From: Rhodococcus tibetensis
GTDB taxonomy: Bacteria > Actinomycetota > Actinomycetes > Mycobacteriales > Mycobacteriaceae
Direction of reading: 5' to 3'
Length of the DNA stretch: 64,000 bases
Assembly (NCBI RefSeq): GCF_024438035.1
Contig: NZ_JANFQF010000008.1
Coordinates: 62,001 to 126,000, forward strand
Shown piece after piece: positions 42,455 through 50,758 of this stretch. The stretch's first letter is position 1. Every line of letters begins with the position of its first letter. Both the position numbers and the translations under genes were made by a program. Below the pieces are notes generated by a model, which worked only from the letters and a program-made list of their open reading frames with translations, was not told the DNA's origin and searched no databases.

Positions 42455-43432
42455 ATGCGCACCTCGAACAATTCCCCGGGTCGCGGGTTCGCCCGCCGCA
42501 GTCTCGGCAGCCTCGCGCTCGCCACGGTTGCCGTGGTCTCCCTCGCCGCGTGCGGGGCCAGCTCTGATCCGCTGTCCGCCGAGGGTGACGGGTCCGGTGA
42601 CGACGAGAACGCCGTTATCGTGGGCTCGGCGAACTTCCCCGAGTCCGAGACGGTGGCGAACATCTACACCGAGGTTCTCCGCGCCAACGGTTTCGACGTG
42701 ACTACGAAGTTCGACATCGGAAGCCGGGAGGCCTACATCCCCGCGCTGAAGGACGCGTCGATCGACGTCATCCCGGACTACACGGGCAATCTTCTGCAGT
42801 ACCTCGACCCGCAGTCGACTGCCACGAGCGCAGCCGACGTGAACGCTGCACTACCGGGCGCACTGGGATCGGATTTGACGATCACCACCGCCGCTCCGGC
42901 CGAGGACAAGGACGCCGTCGTGGTCACCGCGGAGACCGCACAGAAGTGGAATCTGACCTCGATCGCGGACTTGGCAGCGCATTCGGCGGAGGTGAAGTTC
43001 GGCGCACCCGCCGAATTCCAGGAGCGCCCCGCGGGCCTGGTCGGGCTGAAGGAGAATTACGGACTCGACATCGCGCCCGCCAACTTCGTTCCCATCGCGG
43101 ACGGCGGCGGCCCCGCCACGGTTGACGCCCTGACATCCGGGCAGATCACCGCGGCAAACATCTTCACGACGTCGCCGGCGATCGAGAAGAACAACTTCGT
43201 GGTGCTCACGGATCCGAAGAACAACTTTCCCGCACAGAACGTCGTTCCGGTGGTTCGCGCCGCCAAATCGTCGGCCGAGCTCACGCGGGCGCTGGACGCG
43301 CTGTCCGCGAAGCTCACGACGGAAGAGCTGGTGAAGCTGAACGATTCGGTGTCCGGTGACTCCAAGACGGAGCCTGCGGCGGCCGCGAAGCAGTGGGTAG
43401 TCGACCAGGGGCTCGACAAGCCGGTCTCATGA
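42455..43432 (+). CDS. Osmoprotectant (glycine betaine/choline) ABC transporter substrate-binding lipoprotein
   Basis: This 325-residue lipoprotein has basic RR residues, a hydrophobic core and lipobox LAAC (Cys33), then the OpuAC fold: IVGSANFPESETVANIYTEVL, GSREAYIPALKDASIDVIPDYTGNLLQYL (split here: VIPDYTGNLLQYL) and FPAQNVVPVVRA. It captures a quaternary amine outside the membrane for the following ATPase and two permeases. ATG 42455 is preceded by GGAAGG. It is the first gene of the four-gene importer operon. Confidence 0.92.
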   Translation: MRTSNNSPGRGFARRSLGSLALATVAVVSLAACGASSDPLSAEGDGSGDDENAVIVGSANFPESETVANIYTEVLRANGFDVTTKFDIGSREAYIPALKDASIDVIPDYTGNLLQYLDPQSTATSAADVNAALPGALGSDLTITTAAPAEDKDAVVVTAETAQKWNLTSIADLAAHSAEVKFGAPAEFQERPAGLVGLKENYGLDIAPANFVPIADGGGPATVDALTSGQITAANIFTTSPAIEKNNFVVLTDPKNNFPAQNVVPVVRAAKSSAELTRALDALSAKLTTEELVKLNDSVSGDSKTEPAAAAKQWVVDQGLDKPVS

Positions 43433-43442
43433 GGAGTCGACG

Positions 43443-44600
43443 GTGATCACATTCTCGGGCGTCACCAAGCGGTACCCGGACGGGACCACGGCGGTCGACA
43501 ACCTCGATCTGCACATCGAAGCCGAGTCGTTCACGGTCTTCGTCGGGCCTTCCGGCTGCGGCAAGACCACGTCGATGCGCATGATCAACCGGATGATCAG
43601 CCCGACGGCCGGAACCGTCTCGGTCAACGGCCGCGACATCGCCTCTACCGATGCGGTGAAACTTCGCCTCGGGATCGGCTACGTCATCCAGAGTGCCGGA
43701 CTGCTACCGCACCGCACCGTGATCGACAACGTCGCGACGGTCCCCGTCCTGCGCGGAGATTCCCGCCGAGCGGCCCGGACGGCGGCGCTGTCGGTGCTCG
43801 AACGTGTCGGCCTCGATCCCGCGCTGGCAGGCCGTTACCCCGGCCAGTTGTCGGGTGGGCAGCAGCAGCGTGTCGGCGTGGCCCGGGCGCTGGCCGCAGA
43901 CCCGCCGATCCTGCTGATGGACGAACCGTTCAGTGCGGTGGACCCCGTGGTCCGCGAAGACCTGCAGGCCGAGATGCAACGACTGCAAGCCGAGCTGCGC
44001 AAGACCATCGTGTTCGTCACGCACGACATCGACGAGGCGGTCAAGCTCGGCGACCGGTTGGCCGTCTTCGGGCCGGGCGGCCGACTCCAGCAATACGATG
44101 CCCCCGACACCGTGCTGTCCGCGCCGGCCACCGATTTCGTCGCCGGATTCGTGGGACGCGACCGCGGCTACCGTGGCCTGTCGTTCCGCACGGCAGAAGA
44201 AATTTCTCTCCATCCCCTTCGGACGGCCACCGAACGTGAGCTGGACACGCTGCGGCTCGACCGCGGTGAGTGGGCGCTCGTGGTGACAGATTCCGGTGTT
44301 CCGCGAGGCTGGATCGACATCACGGGCGTCGAAGGGGTGCGCTCGGGCCGTCCTCTCTCGGAATGCACTGCCGCAGGGGGTTCACTGTTCCCGCCGGAGG
44401 GAGACCTGCGGCAGGCGTTGGATGCGGCCATCTCGTCGCCGTCGGGGATAGGTGTGGCGGTCGACGGCGACGGCGCCGCCCGCGGTGGCATTCTCGGGTC
44501 CGAGGTCATCGAGAAGTTGACGGAACAACGGGCAGCCGAGGATCGAGCGCGGAACAAGCAGTTCTTCGCGCCCACGTCCGCTTCTTCCGAGGGGCCGTGA
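43443..44600 (+). CDS. Osmoprotectant ABC transporter ATP-binding protein (ProV/OpuA-like)
   Basis: This 385-residue ATPase has Walker A GPSGCGKTT, signature LSGGQQQR, Walker B ILLMDEPFSAVDP and switch His in VFVTHDIDEA, then a C-terminal extension (about 240-385) with a CBS-like region as in OpuA/ProV proteins that sense ionic strength. The GTG is 3-8 nt after GAGGAG. It lies 10 bp from the binding-protein gene and 4 bp before the first permease gene. Confidence 0.92.
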   Translation: MITFSGVTKRYPDGTTAVDNLDLHIEAESFTVFVGPSGCGKTTSMRMINRMISPTAGTVSVNGRDIASTDAVKLRLGIGYVIQSAGLLPHRTVIDNVATVPVLRGDSRRAARTAALSVLERVGLDPALAGRYPGQLSGGQQQRVGVARALAADPPILLMDEPFSAVDPVVREDLQAEMQRLQAELRKTIVFVTHDIDEAVKLGDRLAVFGPGGRLQQYDAPDTVLSAPATDFVAGFVGRDRGYRGLSFRTAEEISLHPLRTATERELDTLRLDRGEWALVVTDSGVPRGWIDITGVEGVRSGRPLSECTAAGGSLFPPEGDLRQALDAAISSPSGIGVAVDGDGAARGGILGSEVIEKLTEQRAAEDRARNKQFFAPTSASSEGP

Positions 44601-44604
44601 TTCC

Positions 44605-45252
44605 GTGCGGTGGCTCATCGACAACTTCTCCGTGGTCGTCGACCTGACCAAGACCCACCTTTATCTGGCGTTGGTGCCACTCCTCCTCGGGCTGGTGATC
44701 GCCGTCCCGGTAGGAACCGCGATCCGCGGCGCTTCGGTGCTGCGAAAGGTCACATCGACCGTCGCCGGTATCGCGTTCACGATCCCGTCGCTGGCCCTCT
44801 TCGTCACCATCCCGTCCGTCGTCGGACTGCAGATCCTCGATCCGCTCAATGTGGTGATCGCATTGACCATCTATTCCACCGCCCTGCTCATCCGCGCCGT
44901 GCCGGAGTCCCTCGACTCGGTTCCCGCTGACGTCGTCGACTCCGCGACGGCGATGGGCTTCACGCGCCTGCACCGGGCCTTGACCGTCGAGTTGCCTTTG
45001 GCGATACCGGTACTCGCGGCAAGCGTGCGTGTCGTGGCGGTCACCAACATTTCGCTGGTCTCGGTCGGTTCGCTGATCGGGATCGGCGGTCTCGGGACTC
45101 TCTTCACCCGCGGCTACCAACGCGACTACCCCGATCAGATCCTCGCCGGGATCATCTCCATCGTCGTCCTCGCGCTGGTCTTCGACCTGGCGCTGTTCCT
45201 CCTCGGCCGGGCGCTCACACCATGGACACGTCAGAAGAAGGAGGAGGCGTGA
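44605..45252 (+). CDS. Osmoprotectant ABC transporter permease 1
   Basis: This 215-residue permease has five or six membrane helices and a binding-protein-dependent transport loop (EAA-like) ATAMGFTRLHRALTVELPLAIPVL. The signature ISLVSVGSLIGIGGLGTLF is typical of OpuBB/OpuBD. GTG 44605 follows GAGGGG-like sequence. Its stop overlaps the start of permease 2 (GTGA). Confidence 0.92.
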   Translation: MRWLIDNFSVVVDLTKTHLYLALVPLLLGLVIAVPVGTAIRGASVLRKVTSTVAGIAFTIPSLALFVTIPSVVGLQILDPLNVVIALTIYSTALLIRAVPESLDSVPADVVDSATAMGFTRLHRALTVELPLAIPVLAASVRVVAVTNISLVSVGSLIGIGGLGTLFTRGYQRDYPDQILAGIISIVVLALVFDLALFLLGRALTPWTRQKKEEA

Positions 45253-45968
45253 GCATCTTCGGTGGCGCGTGGGACTACATCGTGGATCCGGCCAACTGGG
45301 AGGGCAGGGCCGGCATCGGGGCGCGCATTCTCGAACACCTCTCGTACAGCTTTCTCGCAGTGGCACTCTCGGCTGCCGCGGCGGTGCCGGTCGGCCTGGT
45401 CATCGGCCACATTCGCAGAGGCGAGGTGCTGGTGGTGGGACTGGTCAATGCGCTGCGTTCACTGCCCACCTTGGGCCTGCTGACTTTCCTCGTGCTGCTC
45501 CTCGGGCTCGGTCTGATCCCGCCGATCCTCGCGCTGGTGGTACTCGGCATTCCGCCGCTGCTGGCCGGCACCTACTCCGGTGTCGCGAACGCCGACCGGA
45601 CGGTCGTGGACGCCGCCCGCGCGATGGGCATGACCGAGTGGCAGGTCCTCAGCCGTGTGGAGGCACCGAATGCGCTGCCGCTCATACTAGGCGGACTGCG
45701 CAACGCCACGCTGCAGATCATTGCGACCGCTGCGGTGGCCGCCTACGTCAACCTCGGCGGGCTCGGTCGCTACATCTTCGACGGACTCGCCTTGCGCCAA
45801 TACGATCGCGTACTTGTCGGTGCGCTCCTGGTGACGGTCCTGGCCCTCGTCGTCGACGGGCTTCTCGCGTTCGCGGTGTGGGCGTCCGTCCCGGGCACCG
45901 GCCGACTGCGTCGCGGTGCGAGTGCCCAGGAATGGATTGATCGGGCTGACGAGGCGAAGCCGCGGTAG
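45249..45968 (+). CDS. Osmoprotectant ABC transporter permease 2
   Basis: This 239-residue permease is the partner of the preceding one. It has the loop ARAMGMTEWQVLSRVEAPNALPLIL and AYVNLGGLGRYIFDGLAL, plus an N-terminal cytosolic segment. GTG 45249 is preceded by GAGGAGG. A hairpin ends the operon. Confidence 0.92.
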   Translation: MSIFGGAWDYIVDPANWEGRAGIGARILEHLSYSFLAVALSAAAAVPVGLVIGHIRRGEVLVVGLVNALRSLPTLGLLTFLVLLLGLGLIPPILALVVLGIPPLLAGTYSGVANADRTVVDAARAMGMTEWQVLSRVEAPNALPLILGGLRNATLQIIATAAVAAYVNLGGLGRYIFDGLALRQYDRVLVGALLVTVLALVVDGLLAFAVWASVPGTGRLRRGASAQEWIDRADEAKPR

Positions 45969-45975
45969 AACGGCA

Positions 45976-46022
45976 AACACCCCGGCCACGGAACCTTGGT
46001 GCGGGCTCCGGTCCGGGGTGTT
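45976..46022. terminator. Hairpin between osmoprotectant operon and malic enzyme
   Basis: AACACCCCGG (45976-45985) pairs with CCGGGGTGTT (46013-46022) over a 27-nt loop that can itself fold. It lies between two convergent genes and is a probable bidirectional terminator. Confidence 0.6.
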
Positions 46023-46035
46023 CAACGGACTCTCG

Positions 46036-47229
46036 CTAGTCGGTGACGCCTTCTGCACGAGCAGCGGCGGCGACTGCCTCCGCAACAGCGGGAGCGACGC
46101 GAGGATCGAGCGGGCTGGGAACGATCTTGTCTACAGCCAGCTCGTCACCGACGACCGAGAGGATTGCCTCGGCGGCGGCGAGCTTCATGCCTTCGGTGAT
46201 CCGACGGGCGCCGGCATCGAGCGCACCACGGAACACACCGGGGAAGGCAAGCACATTGTTGATCTGGTTCGGGAAGTCACTGCGCCCCGTGGCCACGATC
46301 GCCGCGTGCTTCTTCGCGACCTCGGGGTGGATCTCCGGGTCGGGATTCGACAGCGCAAAGACGATGGCGTCATCCGCCATGGTCGCGATGAGTTCTTCGG
46401 GAACGGTTCCCGCGGACACACCGAGGAACACGTCCGCCCCGTCGAGGGCTTCGACGATGCCGCCGCGGCGTCCGGCGGGGTTGGTGCGGGCCGCGAGGTC
46501 GACCTTGACAGGGTTCAGGTCTTCGCGATTGCTCGACACGATTCCCTTGGAGTCGAGGACCGTGACATCGGCGATGCCCGCGGCGAGCAGGATGTTCGCG
46601 CAGGCGACACCGGCGGCGCCGGCACCGGAGATGACGACGCGGAGCGCGGAGATGTCACGCTTTTGCACCTTCACCGCACCCTTGAGGGCCGCGAGAACCA
46701 CGATCGCGGTGCCGTGCTGATCGTCGTGCATGACCGGGCAGTCCAGGGCCTCGATGACGCGCTTTTCGATCTCGAAGCAGCGCGGCGCGGAGATGTCCTC
46801 GAGGTTGACGGCACCGAAGCTCGGCCGCAACCGAATGAGGGTTTCGACGATCTCGTCGGGGTCTTTGGTGTCGAGGACCAGCGGGATGGAGTTGAGGCCG
46901 GCGAAGTTCTTGAACAGTGCGGACTTGCCTTCCATCACGGGAAGCGAGGCGCGGGGACCGATGTCGCCGAGGCCGAGTACCGCGGAGCCGTCACTGACCA
47001 CGACCACGAGGCGGCTGGTCCAGGTGTAACGATCGGCGAGGGTCTCGTCGGCGGCGATGGCGCGGGAAACCTGCGCGACACCGGGCGTGTAGGCGATGGA
47101 CAGGGCGCGCTGCGTATCGAGGGCGGTCGTGGTCTCTACCGAGAGCTTCCCCCCGATGTGGCCGGCGAAGATCTCCTCGTCGGTCAGCTCGACCTTCTGC
47201 GGTGTGGTGGATTCGGACACGATGGACAC
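46036..47229 (-). CDS. NAD(P)-dependent malic enzyme (short form)
   Basis: This 397-residue enzyme converts malate to pyruvate and CO2. It has the N-terminal YTPGVAQVS block, the catalytic/NAD segment VMHDDQHGTAIVVLAALKG, VVISGAGAAGVACANILL (Rossmann) and FALSNPDPEI. It lacks the phosphotransacetylase-like extension of long MaeB proteins. GTG 47229 follows AGGAG by 7 nt. The 3' end faces the osmoprotectant operon. It supplies pyruvate and NADPH for lipid synthesis. Confidence 0.93.
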   Translation of the reverse strand: MSIVSESTTPQKVELTDEEIFAGHIGGKLSVETTTALDTQRALSIAYTPGVAQVSRAIAADETLADRYTWTSRLVVVVSDGSAVLGLGDIGPRASLPVMEGKSALFKNFAGLNSIPLVLDTKDPDEIVETLIRLRPSFGAVNLEDISAPRCFEIEKRVIEALDCPVMHDDQHGTAIVVLAALKGAVKVQKRDISALRVVISGAGAAGVACANILLAAGIADVTVLDSKGIVSSNREDLNPVKVDLAARTNPAGRRGGIVEALDGADVFLGVSAGTVPEELIATMADDAIVFALSNPDPEIHPEVAKKHAAIVATGRSDFPNQINNVLAFPGVFRGALDAGARRITEGMKLAAAEAILSVVGDELAVDKIVPSPLDPRVAPAVAEAVAAAARAEGVTD

Positions 47230-47428
47230 GATGACACTCCTGCTAAGTCCAGGCTCACTCGGGGCCGGGTTACTGGGAAGTAACCATGCGGATCGGCGCT
47301 GATCTACGTAGTTACTCCGCGAACGACAACTGGTGAAGCTTCCGGTGCGCGCGATCACTTTGGCCGCAGAACTTCCGAAGCGTGGATGGCGCTGGGCGGG
47401 TGAGCCCTGGCAACGCTGCCATAAACCC

Positions 47429-47442
47429 CCGCCGAAGGGCGG
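47429..47442 (-). terminator. Possible terminator downstream of the DRYGP-repeat gene
   Basis: CCGCC-GAAG-GGCGG (TTCG tetraloop class on the minus strand) is followed on that strand by GGGTTTAT. It lies 175 nt beyond the stop of the minus-strand gene ending at 47618. Weak T-tract, so low confidence. Confidence 0.3.
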
Positions 47443-47575
47443 TGGCGCCGACGTCGGAGTGGTGCTAAGTCTGGCACGATTATCGATGCACAATCAAATT
47501 GCCACGACAGTCAGATGTCTCACGTTTTCTGGCCTCTACCTGTGAGAACAAGTTACCGGCGGGTCACTGTGGACG

Positions 47576-47601
47576 CCGGTTCCACATACCGGTTCCACAT
47601 A
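47576..47601. repeat. Tandem 13-bp direct repeat
   Basis: CCGGTTCCACATA occurs twice head to tail (47576-47588 and 47589-47601), 17 bp after the stop of the minus-strand membrane-protein gene. Function unknown. Confidence 0.6.
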
Positions 47602-47617
47602 ATGGGCCGAGCGTCCG

Positions 47618-48037
47618 TCAACCCCACCACTGCGTCGTCAGGAGCAGCGCCGCCACCGCGAGGACGGCGACGGACGCGACCACGGCGACGACGCCGTCGC
47701 GGCGGTCCGCGATCCGCTGGGCAACTATCACGACCACGGAGGCGACCACGTGCGCGGTAATCGAGATCGTTCCCGGCCCGGGGAACCCCCGGCCGCCGCC
47801 CACGTAGGCGGACCCGATCACCACGAGACACAGGATCACCACACCGGCCGCGACGGCGCCGCTGAAGGCGCGCGACGCCCTGACGAGGAGTGGACTGCGA
47901 CGTGGCTCGCGCGGCAACACGGACCTCGGGGCGGCGGGACCGTAGGGGTCGTAGCGGTCGGGGCCGTAGCGGTCGGGGCCGTAGCGGTCGGGGCCGTAGC
48001 GGTCAGGGCCGTAACGGTCGGAGTCGCGTGCGGTCAT
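47618..48037 (-). CDS. Small membrane protein with N-terminal DRYGP repeats
   Basis: This 139-residue protein begins with five tandem DRYGP-like pentapeptides (DRYGP four times, then DRYDP) encoded by near-identical 15-bp units, followed by a Pro/Arg region. Two or three membrane helices follow: AAGVVILCLVVIGSAYVGGG, ITAHVVASVVVIVAQRI and VVAVVASVAVLAVAALLL. The ATG overlaps the PHP gene stop by 2 nt (ATGA), so they are co-translated. Tyr/Arg/Pro-rich tails often mediate protein-protein contacts at the inner membrane face. Function unknown. Confidence 0.75.
   Translation of the reverse strand: MTARDSDRYGPDRYGPDRYGPDRYGPDRYDPYGPAAPRSVLPREPRRSPLLVRASRAFSGAVAAGVVILCLVVIGSAYVGGGRGFPGPGTISITAHVVASVVVIVAQRIADRRDGVVAVVASVAVLAVAALLLTTQWWG
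47951..48022. repeat. 15-bp tandem repeat coding for DRYGP units
   Basis: The unit GTAGCGGTCGGGGCC repeats at 47951, 47966, 47981 and, with one change, at 47996, with a more diverged unit at 48011. It lies inside the membrane-protein gene and is in frame, so slippage would change the repeat number without breaking the protein. Confidence 0.8.
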
Positions 48038-48888
48038 GCCGAAACCACCTGTACGCCAGAGGCTTTGGAGATGAGCTTGTCGAACTCGTCGAGGTCCGTT
48101 CCGAACTCGCCCAGGCGGATAGTCTTGTTCGTCCCGTGATAGTCGGAAGACCCGGTGACGACGAGCCCGAGTTCGTCGGACAGCTCCTGCAGCACCCTGA
48201 CATCGGCCGCCGAGTGGTCGGGGTGATGCACCTCGAGCCCGTGCAGACCCTCGCCGGCCAGCTCCCGGACGTGATCGAGCGACAGCAGGCGTCCTCGCGC
48301 CCGCGCCCGCCCGTGGGCGAGAACGCTCACCCCGCCGGCCTCGGCCACCAGTTGCACCGCCTCGCCCAAGGGTGTGTCCGATTTGTCCACGAAGTACCGG
48401 CCACGCGGCGCCAGCAAGTCGACGAACGCCTCGTCGACACTGCTCACCACTCCGGCACGCATCAGTGCTCTCGCCAGGTGCGGGCGACCTGCTGCGGGAC
48501 CTGCTGCGGCCAGCACCTCGTCGGCGTCGATGGGCAGACCGTCCTCCATCATCAGCTCGGCCATGGCCCGAATCCTGACGACCCTCTCGGTCCGCAGTCG
48601 CTCGCGTTCCCGCGCGAATGCGGCGTGCGCCGGATCGAAGAGGTAGGCCAGCAGGTGGACCGCTACGGGACGGCCGTCCTCGCCGCGGCCTGCGCAGGAC
48701 ATCTCCATGCCCCGGACCAGTGACAACCCGGCGGGCCGCGCCGCGACAGCCTCTGCCCACCCAGCCGTGGTGTCGTGATCGGTGATGGCCACGACGCCCA
48801 GACCCGCGGCACCGGCCGCGCGCACCAGGTCTGCCGGGCTGTCGGTACCGTCCGAGGCCGTCGAGTGAGTGTGGAGATCGATTCGCAC
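48034..48888 (-). CDS. PHP-domain phosphoesterase (RNase AM / TrpH-like)
   Basis: This 284-residue protein has the PHP metal motifs: DLHTHSTASDG (His6, His8), AITDHDTT, GMEMSC, HLLAYLFD, SVLAHG and SSDYHGTN. This is the pattern of the YciV/TrpH group, which act on 3',5'-nucleoside bisphosphates or trim RNA 5' ends. GTG 48888 directly opens the first strand. It is the first gene of a two-gene unit with the DRYGP membrane protein. Confidence 0.88.
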   Translation of the reverse strand: MRIDLHTHSTASDGTDSPADLVRAAGAAGLGVVAITDHDTTAGWAEAVAARPAGLSLVRGMEMSCAGRGEDGRPVAVHLLAYLFDPAHAAFARERERLRTERVVRIRAMAELMMEDGLPIDADEVLAAAGPAAGRPHLARALMRAGVVSSVDEAFVDLLAPRGRYFVDKSDTPLGEAVQLVAEAGGVSVLAHGRARARGRLLSLDHVRELAGEGLHGLEVHHPDHSAADVRVLQELSDELGLVVTGSSDYHGTNKTIRLGEFGTDLDEFDKLISKASGVQVVSA

Positions 48889-49047
48889 CTGCCCAGTGTG
48901 TCAGGTGTCGTGAGGAAGGGTCCGGGCGTGCGTCCGTCGGCGGTGGCGTGTCGTCGGATGGTCGCGTCTCGGCGATCCCGTGCTCACGTAGGATTGCGCG
49001 ACAACGAAGTCCTCGGCTCGACTGTGAAGGGAGTGCTCGCGCCTACC

Positions 49048-50109
49048 ATGCCCTCACTTCCTGCACAGGGCCGCGGCAAGCCGGCGGGCCCCCGGATCCG
49101 CATCCCCACCGCCCGCGCCGTAGTGGATTGCGGCGTGTACGTCGACGGCATCCGCCTTCCCGGTAAGTACACCCACCAGGCCGCGCTCGCCGAAATCCGG
49201 GAACGCGGCCGGGGGTTCGTGTGGGTCGGTCTCCTCGCACCCGACGAAGGTCAGATGGAAAGCGTGGCCGAGACGTTCGGGCTGCACGAGCTGATGGTCG
49301 AGGACGCGGTTCACGCACACCAGCGGCCCAAACTCGAGCGCTACGACGACATCCTGTTCCTGGTGCTGCGGACCGTCAACTATGTACCCCACGATTCGGT
49401 GGCCACCGCCAGCGAGATCGTGGAAACCGGGGAGATCATGGCATTCGTGGGCGCCGACTACGTCGTGACCGTGCGCCACGGCGATCATTCCGGGCTCGCG
49501 AATGTCCGCCGCTCGCTCGAGGAGAACCCGGAGCGACTCGCTCTCGGTCCGTATGCGGTTCTGCACGCGGTCTCCGATCACGTCGTCGATACGTACCTCG
49601 AGGTCACGCAGGCGATCGAACACGATGTCGACGGGATGGAGGAAGCGGTCTTCAGCCCGCGGAATACCGTGGCGGTGGAGCATATCTACCTGCTCAAGCG
49701 TGAGATCGTCGAACTTCGCAAGTCGGTGAATCCGCTGTCGAACCCATTGCTACGGCTGACGCAGTCGCCGGGCAATCCGGTGCCGAAGGAAGTGCGGCGG
49801 TACTTTCGCGACGTGCTCGACCATCACACCACCGTTGCGGAGCGGATCGCCGAGTACGACGAGGTGCTCAGCTCACTCGTCGACGCCGCGCTGGCCAAGA
49901 TCGCCGTCCAGCAGAACACCGACATGCGCAAGATCTCGGCATGGGTGGCCATCGCCGCCGTGCCCACGATGATCGCAGGCGTCTACGGCATGAATTTCGA
50001 CAATATGCCCGAATTGCATTGGCAGTACGGGTATCACCTCGTGGTCGGATTCATCGTGGCGGTCACGGTCGGATTGTTCACCACCTTCCGCAGAAACAAC
50101 TGGCTCTAG
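49048..50109 (+). CDS. corA: CorA family magnesium/cobalt transporter
   Basis: This 353-residue inner-membrane channel has a long acidic N-terminal domain and two C-terminal helices. The signature YGMNF (313-317) lies at the pore entrance, followed by the loop DNMPEL and the second helix. The basic end RRNNWL is typical. ATG 49048 fits best by content; GTGs at 49024 and 49033 are alternatives. In M. tuberculosis corA lies beside sugC, and here it is within 6 kb of the sug operon. Its 3' end overlaps the next gene by 4 bp. Confidence 0.93.
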   Translation: MPSLPAQGRGKPAGPRIRIPTARAVVDCGVYVDGIRLPGKYTHQAALAEIRERGRGFVWVGLLAPDEGQMESVAETFGLHELMVEDAVHAHQRPKLERYDDILFLVLRTVNYVPHDSVATASEIVETGEIMAFVGADYVVTVRHGDHSGLANVRRSLEENPERLALGPYAVLHAVSDHVVDTYLEVTQAIEHDVDGMEEAVFSPRNTVAVEHIYLLKREIVELRKSVNPLSNPLLRLTQSPGNPVPKEVRRYFRDVLDHHTTVAERIAEYDEVLSSLVDAALAKIAVQQNTDMRKISAWVAIAAVPTMIAGVYGMNFDNMPELHWQYGYHLVVGFIVAVTVGLFTTFRRNNWL

Positions 50110-50693
50110 AGGGACGCCGCCCCGCGGTTCGGGTCGCGCACGTCGATGCCCGCCTCGGTCCACGCTTCCCGCAACGCCTCGGCCCCGCGTAGTCGCACCC
50201 ACGCGGCCTCGGTTCCGGTCAAGGGCACCACGGCGAGGAACTGCACCGCTTCGGCGGGTTCGGGAAGCGGTAGGTCCGGAATCGACGACGTCCCCAGTAG
50301 CACCGCCGTGAATTGCGTGTCCTTCCACAACGGCTCCCCGAGGTCCAGGAGCGCGTCCTCGACGAGGACCACCCCCTCCACCGACGGCGCCGCTGCCAGC
50401 ACCGCCAGCATGCGCGCGACACCGGAAACCACCCCGGTACCCCCACGCAGGGTCAGCACCAGTTCGGCGCGTGGACCCCGCATCGGGTCGGCCACCAGTT
50501 CCCCGGGATCACCCATCGGGTGCCGGGAGCAACCGAGGGTCACGTACCGGACGAGATCGTCCTCGGCGGGCGGGAACCGCAGCACGTCGAGTGGTTCGAC
50601 TCCCAAGAACGTCACCGAGGCGGCGGTCGGCTCGGGCCCGCCGATCTGCTCGAGCAGGTGCGCACGAACGGCTGCCACAACGCTGTCAGTCAC
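50106..50693 (-). CDS. Suppressor-of-fused (SUFU)-like domain protein
   Basis: This 195-residue protein reads as a SUFU-type domain: VTLGCSRHPM, ELVLTLRG near the middle, FTAVLLG and LPLPEPAEAVQFLAVVPLTGTEAAWVRLRGAEALREA at the end (shown only in part). Bacterial SUFU-domain proteins are often immunity-like or scaffold proteins. GTG 50693 is the start. It is convergent with corA and divergent from the phosphoesterase gene. Function unknown. Confidence 0.7.
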   Translation of the reverse strand: MTDSVVAAVRAHLLEQIGGPEPTAASVTFLGVEPLDVLRFPPAEDDLVRYVTLGCSRHPMGDPGELVADPMRGPRAELVLTLRGGTGVVSGVARMLAVLAAAPSVEGVVLVEDALLDLGEPLWKDTQFTAVLLGTSSIPDLPLPEPAEAVQFLAVVPLTGTEAAWVRLRGAEALREAWTEAGIDVRDPNRGAASL

Positions 50694-50758
50694 CCCGCCA
50701 TCAAACCACCGACCGCACTCACTCGTCCCCCGGCCTCGCGAGCCGGTAGCGTCGGGCC

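Larger units (their letters stand above)
47230..47617. other. 388-bp intergenic region upstream of malic enzyme
   Basis: No gene fits here. It holds the malic enzyme leader on the minus strand with its AGGAG, a small stable hairpin at 47429-47442, and a tandem 13-bp repeat at 47576-47601. It is long enough for a structured leader RNA, but I recognise no known riboswitch. Confidence 0.5.

Noticed and set aside
45916-47283. A 455-codon open frame antisense to malic enzyme
   Set aside because: No domain, Gly/Asp/Arg-rich shadow; malic enzyme is unambiguous on the other strand.
47395-47450. Possible SAM or other riboswitch in the region upstream of malic enzyme
   Set aside because: A GGCAAC-like string is present, but no consistent set of helices could be drawn, and the downstream gene does not fit such a switch.
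47462-47480. Possible CIRCE (HrcA) element around GTGCTAAGTCTGGCAC
   Set aside because: Only 4-bp arms and the spacing does not match the 9-bp CIRCE spacer. No chaperone gene is near.
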